Below, piece after piece: positions 9,311 to 18,523 of a stretch of DNA of 64,000 bases. Source of the stretch: Ochrobactrum sp. BTU1 (lineage in GTDB: Bacteria > Pseudomonadota > Alphaproteobacteria > Rhizobiales > Rhizobiaceae); the NCBI GenBank assembly GCA_018798825.1, contig CP076355.1, positions 62,001-126,000 of the forward strand, in the 5' to 3' direction. Numbering within the stretch: position 1 is the stretch's first letter; each line of letters starts with the position of its first letter. A program made the translations under genes and the position numbers. The notes under the pieces were generated by a model that saw only the letters and a list, made by a program, of their open reading frames with translations, was not told the DNA's origin and did not search any database.

Positions 9311-10095
9311 GATTTGCCTTTTCAAGATGTTCTTCACCGTGACCCATGGAGCATTCACGGTCAATGTCTTTAGGTGTCGACGTTATCAAATTTAGATTAT
9401 AGAACGGTACCGCATGGTCATGGGTGTCTGAGAACAATCTTGCGTCTATCTGCGCAATAGGCCGATCGCCCGCGAGGGTGCATTTCATCATATACCTCAA
9501 CCCACCGCGTTGTGTGTTAACTCTTTCGTAACATGGTATCGTAAGCTGAAATGTGAGGACCCGGAACGGGAGAATCACCGAATCTTTCACAGAAGCACGA
9601 GGAGCGATAACGCGACTAACAATTGTTTGATTGGGGGTGACGGCGCAGGTCAAATTGCAAGCCAAGCGTCTAGCAATTTCGGTCTAGATAGCAGGTCTCT
9701 CCTAAGAAATACGCCTCAATGTGCTGGCGATCATCTCTTCGAAATCTGCTTCAACTGGACGCCTCCTCCCCGACCTTCCAAAACCGGTGAAGTAGTTTTG
9801 GTAACCTAGCAACTCAGCGAGCTGACCGCGTGCATCGTTCAACGAGCTTGGATGCCAATCATATTGGTTAACCCTGACCAAGTTGCCGGTTTCGAGTGGG
9901 ACAGCGCTCGGCAGCAAAGCAACGCCGTTGTCTATGTTAGGCAAAAGCCTTGTTGCCTTGCCGGCTGTGTGACAAACTTACGGGCAGTGCGCCGAGTTTG
10001 TGAAAGCTTTCGGCTTGGTTTATCTTATAAGCAAAAAACTTGAAGATTAACCCCATTAGTAGACAAGATAACGGAGAAGTGGCCGCAATATTCTG
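9311..10095. other. Intergenic stretch without a supported gene
   Basis: Open frames exist on the bottom strand (9702-9944 and 9288-9665) but they have no recognisable motifs or convincing ribosome binding sites, and the second overlaps the start of the glycosyltransferase gene. They may be remnants of an older polysaccharide gene. A GGAG at 10073-10076 lies 19 bases before the next gene's ATG, rather far for a binding site. Confidence 0.5.
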
Positions 10096-11433
10096 ATGAA
10101 GGTACTCATCCTAACCAATCATCTTGTTCACTTCGGTGGCTCTGAAATTGTAGCTTTGGAAACAGCTATCGAATTTCGTAGAGCTGGTTGCGAAGTATTG
10201 ATTGCGGCGGGATATATTGGAGAGCCGATGCAATCCCACGTAAACCAAACGGGTTTGCCGTTTGTATTGGTGGACGATTGCCCAAGTCCCTGTGAATTCG
10301 AATTCATATGGTCGCAGCATCAGCTCCTTTCCTACCTCATCTTTAAACATGGTGTTGAGAGCATACAGAAGTGCTACATCGCGTCGATCTGTCTATCGGC
10401 TTACCATCCGTTGGAAGTGCCTGCTGCGATAGCCAATGCTTCCGATATACTGTTAGCAAATAGTCCGGAAACCGCTGCAAGGCTGCGAGAGTTAGGAATA
10501 ACCAAACGGCTGATAAGAGTATTTTACAATGCTGCACCCGATGAGTTTATGCAATCTCGCGTAAGGCCAAAAGACCTTCGTCGTATGTTGATTATATCTA
10601 ATCATGTTCCCAGCGAAGTACTGGATGCAGCAGAACTTCTTAAAAACATGGGTTTTCAGGTTGATCACATCGGAGAGCCTGAATATGCTCAAAGATTAAC
10701 ACCTAATGTTCTTGGTCGCTACGATGCGGTGATCACCATTGGAAAATCAGTTCAGTATTCGTTGTTTTCGGAAGTTCCAATTTATGTATACGACAGATTT
10801 GGCGGTCCAGGTTGGTTGAGTCTAGAGAACTTTCAGGAGGCAGAGTACTTTAATTTTTCCGGCCGCTGTTGTCGACGAAAGTTAAGCGCTCCACAAATTG
10901 CTGATGAGATTATCAGGGGGTACTTTTCCGCAGCCAGCGCAATTTTACAACTGAAGCAGGAGAACGCCGAAAAGTATATGCTCGGCAAGTTGGTGTCCGA
11001 ACTGTTGGCGCTTTCCGCGAAAAAAGGACAACGTAAACTCGATAATGAACTTATCAGCTTGCTCAAACGTGAAGGTGCATTAAATGGAGAATTAATAAAT
11101 CATTTGCGTCTCACTTATCAGCAATCAAGGCTTATTCTTCAGAACGAGTGCAATCTATCGCGTCTGGAAGAACAGTCGCTTACAAGACAGAAGCAAATTG
11201 AGAACCTCGAGAACATTGTGAGTCGTCTCACTGAAAAATTGGAAAATCTGGAAGCAGATAATGCGGTTTTGCATCAGAACCGCGAAATTGACTACAGAAT
11301 CTGCTCAGAAATTTCCCAAGAGTTGATCGAAGCGCGATTGGCGGTCGAACTCATGAGGAAGAGCTCCTCATGGAGGTTAACAAAACCACTTCGCGCATTG
11401 AGGAAGACGTTATCCCGCCTCCTACCCATTTAA
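10096..11433 (+). CDS. GT-B fold glycosyltransferase with C-terminal coiled coil and SSSWRLTKPLR tail
   Basis: Probable polysaccharide glycosyltransferase, 445 residues. The N-terminus has the GT4-style Rossmann start MKVLILTNHLVHFGGSEI. A second nucleotide-binding half at about 165-290 contains LIISNHVPSEVLDAAELL and a YDAVITIGKSVQYSLF...YVYDRFGGPGWL segment. Residues about 300-420 are heptad-rich, glutamine- and leucine-rich and likely form a coiled coil. The protein ends in SSSWRLTKPLRALRKTLSRLL, a basic amphipathic tail also found in other proteins of this locus. It overlaps the convergent gene at 11430-14105 by four bases. Acceptor and donor are unknown; the tail may anchor the enzyme to the membrane (inference). 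Confidence 0.7.
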   Translation: MKVLILTNHLVHFGGSEIVALETAIEFRRAGCEVLIAAGYIGEPMQSHVNQTGLPFVLVDDCPSPCEFEFIWSQHQLLSYLIFKHGVESIQKCYIASICLSAYHPLEVPAAIANASDILLANSPETAARLRELGITKRLIRVFYNAAPDEFMQSRVRPKDLRRMLIISNHVPSEVLDAAELLKNMGFQVDHIGEPEYAQRLTPNVLGRYDAVITIGKSVQYSLFSEVPIYVYDRFGGPGWLSLENFQEAEYFNFSGRCCRRKLSAPQIADEIIRGYFSAASAILQLKQENAEKYMLGKLVSELLALSAKKGQRKLDNELISLLKREGALNGELINHLRLTYQQSRLILQNECNLSRLEEQSLTRQKQIENLENIVSRLTEKLENLEADNAVLHQNREIDYRICSEISQELIEARLAVELMRKSSSWRLTKPLRALRKTLSRLLPI

Positions 11434-14105
11434 CGGATCAGTTCACCGTACTGAAGTCGTAGATCTTCAGCTTGTTCTGCGAATGTGACGATATGGGGAT
11501 TTACTAGGGGAGGCTTCGTGGAAAACTCTTCTATAATTTCCTTCATTGCTTCAATAAGATACTTCGGGTTTTTTGCCATGGGGATGACCGTGCCGTTTAC
11601 GCCGTCATTAATATCTTCGATCGCTCCGCCCGCTTCTGTCGTAATCACCCACTTCCCCCGTATTTGAGCTTCTCTTACAGTCAACCCAAAACTTTCCATG
11701 GCCTGCGTGGGAAACAAGAGGACATCAATCGTCGAAAAGAAGTCATCGATTGTTTCCTGCTTATAAGCAGGTACGACGTCCACCTTGTCATGGTTGATAA
11801 ACTCTGATTTATCTATTGACCGATACCCGAGGTTAAGAGCGTTATCTACGACAGCTAAGCGTATGTCATACGCCGAGGACAGCTCGTTGAAGGCCTTCAC
11901 GACCATATCCCAGCCTTTGATCTCTGTCTTGCCGCCGACATATCCGAATGTTAGTGGACGGGGATCCGAATTCAAATTCCTGTTAGGTTCGCGCACACCA
12001 TTTTTGTTTAGTGTGATTTTCTCGGAGTCGACACCGTTCGCAATATAAATATTCCTAATGTATTGGCTTGGAGCGAGTATCCTGATTGCATTGTTCAACG
12101 CGAGTCTGCTCATCTCACGGCGGTAAATTTCGAATTTCGCATCGCTTACGCAGACCGAACAAATTACAGGGTCAAGTCGCCTTTGCTGACAAAACTCGTT
12201 ACGATCATTAACCATGAATTGTCGACCGCAAAGCCACCATGTATCATGTACAGTGATTGTGTAGGGTACACCTGTTTCACGGCATGCCTCGGGCAGTGCT
12301 AAACCCAACCCTTGGATGGAATGAAGATGAACTAAGTCCGGGTCTGTCGCTTCTAAAATATTTCTAAATATTTTTAGCATTTTTCTATCGTAGAGCATAT
12401 CGACGTTCGACCTGTATATTGGCGTTTTAATCGCTATGACCTCAGCGCCTAAAGCTTTATACCTCTTCAGAGAGTAATCAGGGCCATCTATTTCCTGATC
12501 TATGGTAAGAACGAAGTGTTCAATACCTTCATCATTTGAAAGGCGAGAAATCATCTGCTCGGCAATTATGGTCGCACCACCGAAAGATCTAGGATAAAAA
12601 TATATGTTGGCGGAGAGTATTCTTTTCTTCTTTTTCTCCACCAAAAGGTGACTCACTGCCGGTAGTAACTGTCGACGAGCTATTCTGAATGGACTGTAGT
12701 TTCGATAAACGAATTTATAAGCGTTTTTGGCAACTTCAATTCTTTTTTCTTCATTGTCGACCAACTCGAGAAGCGAACCCTCCCATTCCTCAAATGTCCG
12801 AGCGAGATACCCGTTTTCACCGTGCTGTATCGCATTCTCGAATGGAGAAGTTGGAGTGCAAACCGAAGCCAAGCCTAGTACTGAAGCCTCTAAGTACTTG
12901 ATGTTACTCTTCGCCTCATTAAATTCCGACGCCTCCAAGGGGGCTATCGAAATATCCGCCATCGACAGTTTCCGCAGGTAACTCTTGAAATCAGCAGCGG
13001 GATAGCGAACAAATTGGGATGACGTCTCCAACTCCTTACTAACAGTAAGGTCTCCCATTACGATGAACCGTGCATTTGCTCGCTTCGCTAGGACTGATAT
13101 TATTGCAGGCTCAGCCTCTTTGAAATCAATGTCATGTGTCTTTGTCCCAGAACCATACATGATATCAACAGTATTCTTCGTCTGTTTAACTAATTTCTTT
13201 TCGCGACGTAGGCCTTTAGCAATTTCGACGGTTTGCTTATCAAGTGCATTTTCCACTACCCAAGTGGTTTTCTCACGGGACATTATTTCCTGTAACTTTT
13301 CCGTGGAAGCTATGCCGAAGTCCGACGCAGACAGACAACTTCCATAGAGCTCTGCGCCTTCCAATAACCCTTTGACTATTTCAACCGGGAGCGCCTGCAT
13401 ATTAGTGTTAGATTTGTATAATTCTGCGTCGAAGATGAGATCGTCTACTTCCCAAAATGTAGGTATATCGAGTCTTTTTACTTCACTATAAATTTTTTGT
13501 ACGCTTGGGTAAAACGGTACACGATAGAATATCGCCATGGCACTAATTTGCAGGGAAGAAAGGCAATCTGCGGTCTGTCGCCAATCAATTATGTCGACCG
13601 TCATACCCAACATCCGAAGCATGTCTGCCTTCTGCGCAACGCGGTATTTGAAGCATTGTGGCAACGTCGATTCGCAGATTAGGGTGACATTGTTTCCAAA
13701 TAAAGAATTCGCTTTTGGGTGCGATTCTGGCTCTTCGTATGCTTGCGCCGGATTCACGATAGACGTTTTCCGTATCTTAGATGTATATCGCATCCCCAAG
13801 TAGGCGGACGTCTTTGATAGGGCAGCGACGATGCCGTCCCGTTTCAGCTTACTCATGAAGGCCACGCTAAGATTTCGCAATCCTCGAGTCGGAATGCCCA
13901 TTTTTATCAGAGTGGAGTTCACGCCCCGTAATGGCTTTGTCAGTCGCCAAGAAAGAGAATTTTGCACTAAAGAGAGTTGTCGAGCGGTGGCGTCAAACTG
14001 AAGAGCGAGTTGCGCTGTTTCTGCGGAGCCGTTGTTAACAAGTCGTAGTTCCTCGACTAGCCTCTTGTGCAAAGAGTGTAACGATGTGTCCGCGGATATG
14101 ACCAT
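11430..14105 (-). CDS. Large protein with two tandem GT4-type glycosyltransferase domains
   Basis: Probable bifunctional glycosyltransferase of 891 residues. The N-terminal ~110 residues are helical and carry SLSWRLTKPLRG near residue 52. The first GT-B domain (about 140-470) shows FKYRVAQKADMLRMLGM and the sugar-nucleotide region SNIKYLEASVLGLASVCTPT...HGENGYLA. The second GT4 domain (about 495-885) is canonical: FYPRSFGGATIIAEQM, LVHLHSIQGLGLALPEAC, HDTWWLCGRQ, FGYVGGKTEIKGWD and the EX7E-like ESFGLTVREAQIRGKWVITTEAGG. A cysteine cluster after HDTWWLCG (CQQRRLDPVICSVC) is common in this branch. It is convergent with the preceding gene, with a four-base overlap. Two domains in one chain suggest that two successive sugar additions, or a polymerising reaction, are coupled. 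Confidence 0.78.
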   Translation of the reverse strand: MVISADTSLHSLHKRLVEELRLVNNGSAETAQLALQFDATARQLSLVQNSLSWRLTKPLRGVNSTLIKMGIPTRGLRNLSVAFMSKLKRDGIVAALSKTSAYLGMRYTSKIRKTSIVNPAQAYEEPESHPKANSLFGNNVTLICESTLPQCFKYRVAQKADMLRMLGMTVDIIDWRQTADCLSSLQISAMAIFYRVPFYPSVQKIYSEVKRLDIPTFWEVDDLIFDAELYKSNTNMQALPVEIVKGLLEGAELYGSCLSASDFGIASTEKLQEIMSREKTTWVVENALDKQTVEIAKGLRREKKLVKQTKNTVDIMYGSGTKTHDIDFKEAEPAIISVLAKRANARFIVMGDLTVSKELETSSQFVRYPAADFKSYLRKLSMADISIAPLEASEFNEAKSNIKYLEASVLGLASVCTPTSPFENAIQHGENGYLARTFEEWEGSLLELVDNEEKRIEVAKNAYKFVYRNYSPFRIARRQLLPAVSHLLVEKKKKRILSANIYFYPRSFGGATIIAEQMISRLSNDEGIEHFVLTIDQEIDGPDYSLKRYKALGAEVIAIKTPIYRSNVDMLYDRKMLKIFRNILEATDPDLVHLHSIQGLGLALPEACRETGVPYTITVHDTWWLCGRQFMVNDRNEFCQQRRLDPVICSVCVSDAKFEIYRREMSRLALNNAIRILAPSQYIRNIYIANGVDSEKITLNKNGVREPNRNLNSDPRPLTFGYVGGKTEIKGWDMVVKAFNELSSAYDIRLAVVDNALNLGYRSIDKSEFINHDKVDVVPAYKQETIDDFFSTIDVLLFPTQAMESFGLTVREAQIRGKWVITTEAGGAIEDINDGVNGTVIPMAKNPKYLIEAMKEIIEEFSTKPPLVNPHIVTFAEQAEDLRLQYGELIR

Positions 14106-14419
14106 TGTAGTAGTTCTACCTTGATGAAAATTGAAGGAGCGTTAATTATCTTTATCGGGCTTCTTGGTCAATAAAAACGCTGGCACCACCCCGGGGAAAT
14201 CTAATGAATCTGGTGGCTAGCGCTCTTCTTCGAAGTCCCGCTGGCAGTTCGATAATCATTACCCATACGATAGGCGAGTTTTTTTTGATGACAAGTTGTT
14301 TCATTGATGGCTCAACTTCTCATTCGCTCATCGTCCTTTGCTGAGTTGACGTGCGCTGATGTGCAACCCGAATTTGGGCAACGGAGAACAGGAATTTTCC
14401 GGGTTTAAGGCTCAAAACG

Positions 14420-15256
14420 GTCGGGTTTCCGTTGAGCTATTTAAGCGCCATTGGCACCTTATTGCTAATGGCGCTATGTGGATGGAATTCGTTACGGTCT
14501 CTACGCTAATCCTCCATCTTAATGCGGGCGTCGTCAAGGCTCGTGAACCAATGGGCGTTCATGCACTAGGCTCTGAACTCTCCATTGAAGCTCTCGATGT
14601 AGCTGTTATCTGTCGGCTTGCCGGGGCCGGGAGAAGTCGAGCACCATCCCCTTATGGTAAGCCCATAGATCCAGGTCACGAGAGATAAATTCGCTGCCAT
14701 TATCCACACGAATCACCGCAGGATAACCGACCTGACGACATATACCTTCCAAGGTCTGCACCACATCCTCACCACGATAACTGAAGCGGGCATCAACTGC
14801 TGGCGAGAAGCGTGCGAATGTGTCAACCACCGTCAGGATGCGGATCTTCCGTCCAGTCGCCAATTGATCATGGACAAAATCCATTGCCCAAACATGGTTG
14901 GAATAGGTCGCATCTGTGCGATCAGAGCGAAGCTTCGCCTTCACACGTCGTTTGGGAACCTTGTTCCGCAGCTGAAGTCCCATCTCCTTGTAAAGACGAT
15001 AGATTCGCTTCGGATTAACGGGCCAGCCGTCACGCTTGAGAGGCACATGCACGCGCCGATACCTATAGCGAACCCGTGTCTGACAGATGTCCTTGATCCT
15101 AAGCTTCAGTTCAGCCTGCTCGCCGCCCTTTGACTTGTAGACATAAAGTGACCGATCAATCTTGAGCACCGAACAGGCGCGTCGTACCGAGACTTTCCAA
15201 TCCGACTTAATAGTGTCGACAAGCGCCCGCCTGCGTGCAGGCTTCAGAGCTTTTTT
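14420..15256 (-). pseudogene. IS3-family orfB transposase, broken
   Basis: DDE integrase part of the transposase. The intact upper part reads through ARRRALVDTIKSDWKVSVRR and the helix-turn-helix region to NHVWAMDFVHDQL (first catalytic Asp), RVDNGSEFIS (second Asp) and LDFSRP. At about 14625 a two-base excess (CCCCGG in place of CCGG) shifts the frame. The expected PTDNSYIESFNGEFRA (catalytic Glu) then continues in another frame, followed by stops at 14566-14568 (where Glu is expected), 14506-14508 (where Trp is expected) and 14437-14439. The element cannot make a functional transposase. Translation would normally begin by -1 frameshifting from orfA. Confidence 0.85.
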
Positions 15257-15510
15257 GCCAAAACATCCTGAACCATGGCCTTGTCCAGAGACAGATCAGC
15301 AACGATCCGTTTCAGCTTGGCATTCTCCTCCTCGAGCTGCCGTAACAGCTTCATCTCGGCTGGTATCAGACCCGCATATTTCTTGCGCCAGTTATAAAAC
15401 GTGGCGTCTGAAATACCTGCCTTCCGAAAAACCTCACCAATCGGCGTGCCATCATCTGCCTGCTTCAAAACGAATGCAATCTGCGCTTCTAAAAACTTCG
15501 ATGTCTTCAT
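15244..15510 (-). CDS. IS3-family orfA transposase subunit, intact
   Basis: DNA-binding subunit, 88 residues. A helix-turn-helix (ADDGTPIGEVFRKAGISDATFYNWRKKY) is followed by a leucine-zipper-like helix (MKLLRQLEEENAKLKRIVADLSLDK in two adjoining parts) and the usual AMVQDVLAKK end. This is the standard IS407-group orfA and appears undamaged, with an ATG at 15510. Because orfB is ruined, only this subunit can be made; such solo OrfA proteins can repress transposition of related copies (known for the family). Confidence 0.88.
   Translation of the reverse strand: MKTSKFLEAQIAFVLKQADDGTPIGEVFRKAGISDATFYNWRKKYAGLIPAEMKLLRQLEEENAKLKRIVADLSLDKAMVQDVLAKKL
15250..15256 (-). promoter_or_regulatory. 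Programmed -1 frameshift slippery site AAAAAAG
   Basis: On the bottom strand the heptamer A-AAA-AAG lies at the end of orfA, in the GGCAAAAAAGCTC context. The orfB frame opens here. This is the standard IS3-family slippery site used to make the OrfAB fusion. Confidence 0.7.
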
Positions 15511-15861
15511 GGAACTCTCCTTCTCCCAGATAAGGGATCATAAGTGGAAAATTTCAGTTCTGAATGGCCTAATTTAACGGGAGCACGTCAGCGAAGATAG
15601 TACACGAGGTCCCACCGAAAGGGGATCGTCGATCTTAAGTATCTCATCGCTGGTAAAAGAGCATGGGATGGTGGGATAATCCCTCGGAACGAGAATTCAC
15701 GGCAAGTCTAACCAGTTGCAGGCTAAGACGATCTGCATCTTCAGATCCCTCTAGGCAAAAGGCGAAAAGTTAACAATTATGTCAAAACCGTGTTGCATTT
15801 TCTGGTGCGCAGGTTAAACCCAACCGCTTACACTGTACATCCAGTGCAATGCGGGGAATCG

Positions 15862-17016
15862 ATGTCTGCCGAAATGGAACGCCACTTCTTCATTGACCAT
15901 CTACGGGTGGCGTCGATCATTATGGTGATGATCTCGCATACCGTATATTCGCTTGAGAGTGGTGGAGTATCTGGCGGCATTTTATATTACCTTCACACCA
16001 CTATTGGTCAATATGGCGTAAGTATATTCATTATAATTTCCGGATTTCTGGCAGCGAACGCTCTATCTAAGTTTTCAACTAGCCAGTTCTACATAAATCG
16101 AATCACTGGATTGCTTCCACCGATTTGGGTTGCCTTCGTGTTTTCTGGATGTATAGCTCTAGTTTTCAAACATATTTTCGGCCTCACGACATATTCAAAC
16201 TTTTTCAAACTAATCACAGACGAGCCTATTAACTTTGGCCATCTATTGGCAACCATCGTAGGATTTGATGGCTATCTCTGGGTTTCCAAGCTCGAAATGC
16301 GTGGATACCTCACCGTCGGTGAATGGTTCACCGGCTTCATAATCATTTTCCTTGCTATCGCTCCCCTATGTAGCGCGACCATAAAAAAATTCGGACTTGT
16401 AGCTGTAATCGGTGGGTTATGTCTAAGTTTCATTAGCTACCATTCTGATCAGATAAACGGAATCTTTAGTTGGATATCGCCATCCACAAATAAAGCGATG
16501 AACCCAGCAACAAGAATTTTCGAGTTCATGTTTGGTATATACTTGTACAATGGATATTCGACCGAACGTTTTCGTCGTTACATTGTTTTAACATCGTGCA
16601 TTTATGTGGCGACATTAATTGTCTTCTACATAATCAACGGATTGAATGTAATGACACTAGGTTTTACTGCGTACTTGTTTGCAGCGGCAACTGTTGTCAT
16701 ATACTACGAGATATCCCGCATCTGGCATTCCGAGACCATTAACAAAGCGATTTCTCGTCTGGCCCCTTTTTCTTTTGTGGCGATCCTTATACATCGGCGA
16801 TTCATGGATACCGCCGTAGGAACAATGCCAATCAAAGAATTCAACGAAATTGGCTACTTCGCGCTGTTCGTTGTAGTCATCTTCTCTAGTTTCAAATCGG
16901 CCCAATGGGTTGTGCCGATTTCAAGATTTATATCCTCTCTTCTCAAGAGCACTATACATAAATCTTTCTGCTTCGAACAGAACAGTGACGTCAAACGCGT
17001 ACAGACTGTTACATAG
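15862..17016 (+). CDS. Acyltransferase family 3 (OafA/NodX-like) O-acyltransferase
   Basis: Integral membrane enzyme that transfers an acyl (commonly acetyl) group to a sugar of the surface polysaccharide. It has 384 residues from the ATG at 15862, with about ten hydrophobic segments. The N-terminal FIDHLRVASIIMVMISHTVY carries the Arg and the His typical of the family's first helix and loop. GVSIFIIISGFLAANALS is the conserved SGF motif. A GGGGA just upstream supports 15862. The frame is open from 15790, but the extra 24 residues lack family similarity. The C-terminal cytoplasmic tail is short, with no SGNH domain. It lies directly after the IS copy and before the pyruvyltransferase gene; the acyl group and sugar cannot be inferred. 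Confidence 0.82.
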   Translation: MSAEMERHFFIDHLRVASIIMVMISHTVYSLESGGVSGGILYYLHTTIGQYGVSIFIIISGFLAANALSKFSTSQFYINRITGLLPPIWVAFVFSGCIALVFKHIFGLTTYSNFFKLITDEPINFGHLLATIVGFDGYLWVSKLEMRGYLTVGEWFTGFIIIFLAIAPLCSATIKKFGLVAVIGGLCLSFISYHSDQINGIFSWISPSTNKAMNPATRIFEFMFGIYLYNGYSTERFRRYIVLTSCIYVATLIVFYIINGLNVMTLGFTAYLFAAATVVIYYEISRIWHSETINKAISRLAPFSFVAILIHRRFMDTAVGTMPIKEFNEIGYFALFVVVIFSSFKSAQWVVPISRFISSLLKSTIHKSFCFEQNSDVKRVQTVT

Positions 17017-17345
17017 ATAGAAAAATGGAGGGCCGCATCTTCGGGGCCATTGCAACAATGCAGATGCAAAGAAATTGGAGAAAGTTGTCAGCACAAGCTG
17101 CACAAATAGCTGATGGGATTAATGAGCGAACTGGAGATGATAATCTTTGACAGCGTGATTTTTTCCCTCGCGGTGTTTACAATACTAGCGGGTTTAGTGG
17201 GATCTTAACGACCCTCAAAAGAAGTAACGATACCTATCTCGAGGACAATATGAATAAGAATAGGCGGCAAATTTAAGATCCTTTTTTTCTAGTTCCGCTC
17301 GAATTCACCTATTTGTTTTCCAAAAAAAATTGAGTCAGACCTGTC
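17017..17345. other. Intergenic stretch with only tiny overlapping frames
   Basis: Two overlapping short frames occur: 17025-17150 (41 codons) and 17122-17208 (28 codons, reading MSELEMIIFDSVIFSLAVFT, a possible single membrane helix). The second has GGGA just upstream. Neither is recognisable. The leader of the following gene has an AT-rich run but no clear Shine-Dalgarno sequence. Confidence 0.35.
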
Positions 17346-18503
17346 ATGAACCTTTACTTACCCGACAATGACCCTCTTCTTTCAGAGCTTCGTAATTATT
17401 CGCAGTCTACTATACGCTTTTTCCCACATTCCGGCAATTTGGGCGACGGGCTCATCACATATGCCACCATGCAATTGCTCGACCACTTTGGAATAAACTA
17501 CACTACACATCGGCAGGATGAGCGGTTTGACGGCGAGATAATCTTCGTCGGCGGCGGTGGCAATATGGTCGAGGGTAGATACGAAGACGTAGCTAAGCTG
17601 ATTTGGGAACATCGAGAAACTAACCGAGTAATATTACTCCCGCAATCTATTGTCGGATATGATGATATCATAAAGGAAACCCACAACAATCTCACTGTTT
17701 TTTGTCGGGAAAAGCTTTCATTCGATCATTGCTCTGCAGCCGGTGGTCGCAATGATCGAATCCATTTATGTCAAGATGCTGCCCTGTACCTCAACTCCAA
17801 ACATTTCAAACAGGCGAAAGCGGTCGGAAGTGGTCGCCTAAGCGCAATGAGGACAGATGGAGAGTCGCTGGGAGGCGAGCGCGATCAGAACAATATAGAC
17901 GTATCGCTGGCTTGGAATGGCGATGTTTGGACAACACCTGCGTTCGTAAAAGCCGCTGTTTTGTCGATGGCCGAATTTGTCTCCCAGTACAAGGAAGTTA
18001 AAACTGATCGTTTACACGTGGCAATCATGTCAGCTTTGCTTGGCCGAGAAGTCGCTATGCACCCAAACAATTATTTTAAGAACCAAGCCGTGTTCGATCA
18101 TTCGCTTAAAGAGCGATTTAATAATGTAGTTTTTGAGGAACGAGAAGCCTCTCCAGCCGGAGCCAGAGCGTTAGCGAAAGCACCGACAATTGATGCCCAA
18201 AGCGTTCAAAGAAAACTGGATCGAGAGAGAGATCTGCACAACTCGACCCGGCGAAAATCTAGAATTAAGATACAGCAGCTAACCGATCAGTATAATTCGG
18301 ACACCAATCTCTTGAAGACAGAATTGTCTTCTTTGAAGAACGATATCCAGCATCTTAAAAGCCAAGCGAATGACAGCGCGCCGCCAGGTAATGCTTTACT
18401 AGAGGCTGAGCTTTCTTCGCTTCGTGAAAAATTGAAAGCTTTCCAGTCATCGAAGAGTTGGCGATACACGAAGCTTTTCCGCAAAATTCGTTCATTCTTT
18501 TGA
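17346..18503 (+). CDS. Polysaccharide pyruvyl transferase family protein with C-terminal coiled coil
   Basis: Member of the pyruvyl transferase family (ExoV/CsaB/WcaK type), which ketalises a sugar residue with pyruvate from PEP. The 385 residues show the family start FFPHSGNLGDGLITYATMQLL, the glycine-rich IIFVGGGGNMVEGRY near residue 65, VILLPQSIVGYDD and the later RLHVAIMSALLGREVAMHPNNYFKNQA segment, which corresponds to the conserved RLHxxI...G. Residues about 290-370 are charged and heptad-like and end in SSKSWRYTKLFRKIRSFF, close to the SWRLTKPLR tails of two other proteins here. The following gene begins 20 bp after its stop. Some family members are glycosyltransferases rather than pyruvyltransferases, so the reaction is not certain. 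Confidence 0.75.
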   Translation: MNLYLPDNDPLLSELRNYSQSTIRFFPHSGNLGDGLITYATMQLLDHFGINYTTHRQDERFDGEIIFVGGGGNMVEGRYEDVAKLIWEHRETNRVILLPQSIVGYDDIIKETHNNLTVFCREKLSFDHCSAAGGRNDRIHLCQDAALYLNSKHFKQAKAVGSGRLSAMRTDGESLGGERDQNNIDVSLAWNGDVWTTPAFVKAAVLSMAEFVSQYKEVKTDRLHVAIMSALLGREVAMHPNNYFKNQAVFDHSLKERFNNVVFEEREASPAGARALAKAPTIDAQSVQRKLDRERDLHNSTRRKSRIKIQQLTDQYNSDTNLLKTELSSLKNDIQHLKSQANDSAPPGNALLEAELSSLREKLKAFQSSKSWRYTKLFRKIRSFF

Positions 18504-18523
18504 CATCCACGGTCGTCTATCAA

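Larger units (their letters stand above)
14357..15590 (-). mobile_element. IS3-family insertion sequence (IS407-like), inactive copy
   Basis: A 1234-bp unit with imperfect terminal inverted repeats beginning TGATGTGCAACCCG (left, from 14357) and TGACGTGCTCCCG (right, read inward on the bottom strand from 15590). The similarity continues for about 40 bp, ending in a shared ATTTTCC. Ends are TG...CA as in the family. Flanking bases are GCGC on the left and GCGA on the right, possibly a worn target duplication. It contains orfA (15244-15510) and a broken orfB. It sits between two polysaccharide genes in a non-coding gap and disrupts no recognisable gene. Confidence 0.75.

Noticed and set aside
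9288..9665. Minus-strand frame of 125 codons
   Set aside because: Overlaps the start of the glycosyltransferase gene in another frame; no motif or ribosome binding site was found.
9702..9944. Minus-strand frame of 80 codons in the gap before 10096
   Set aside because: Protein-like in places (ARGQLAELLGYQNY) but no family, start signal or partner; left as possible remnant.
17122..17208. 28-codon frame with a possible membrane helix
   Set aside because: Too short to support without conservation; overlaps another short frame.
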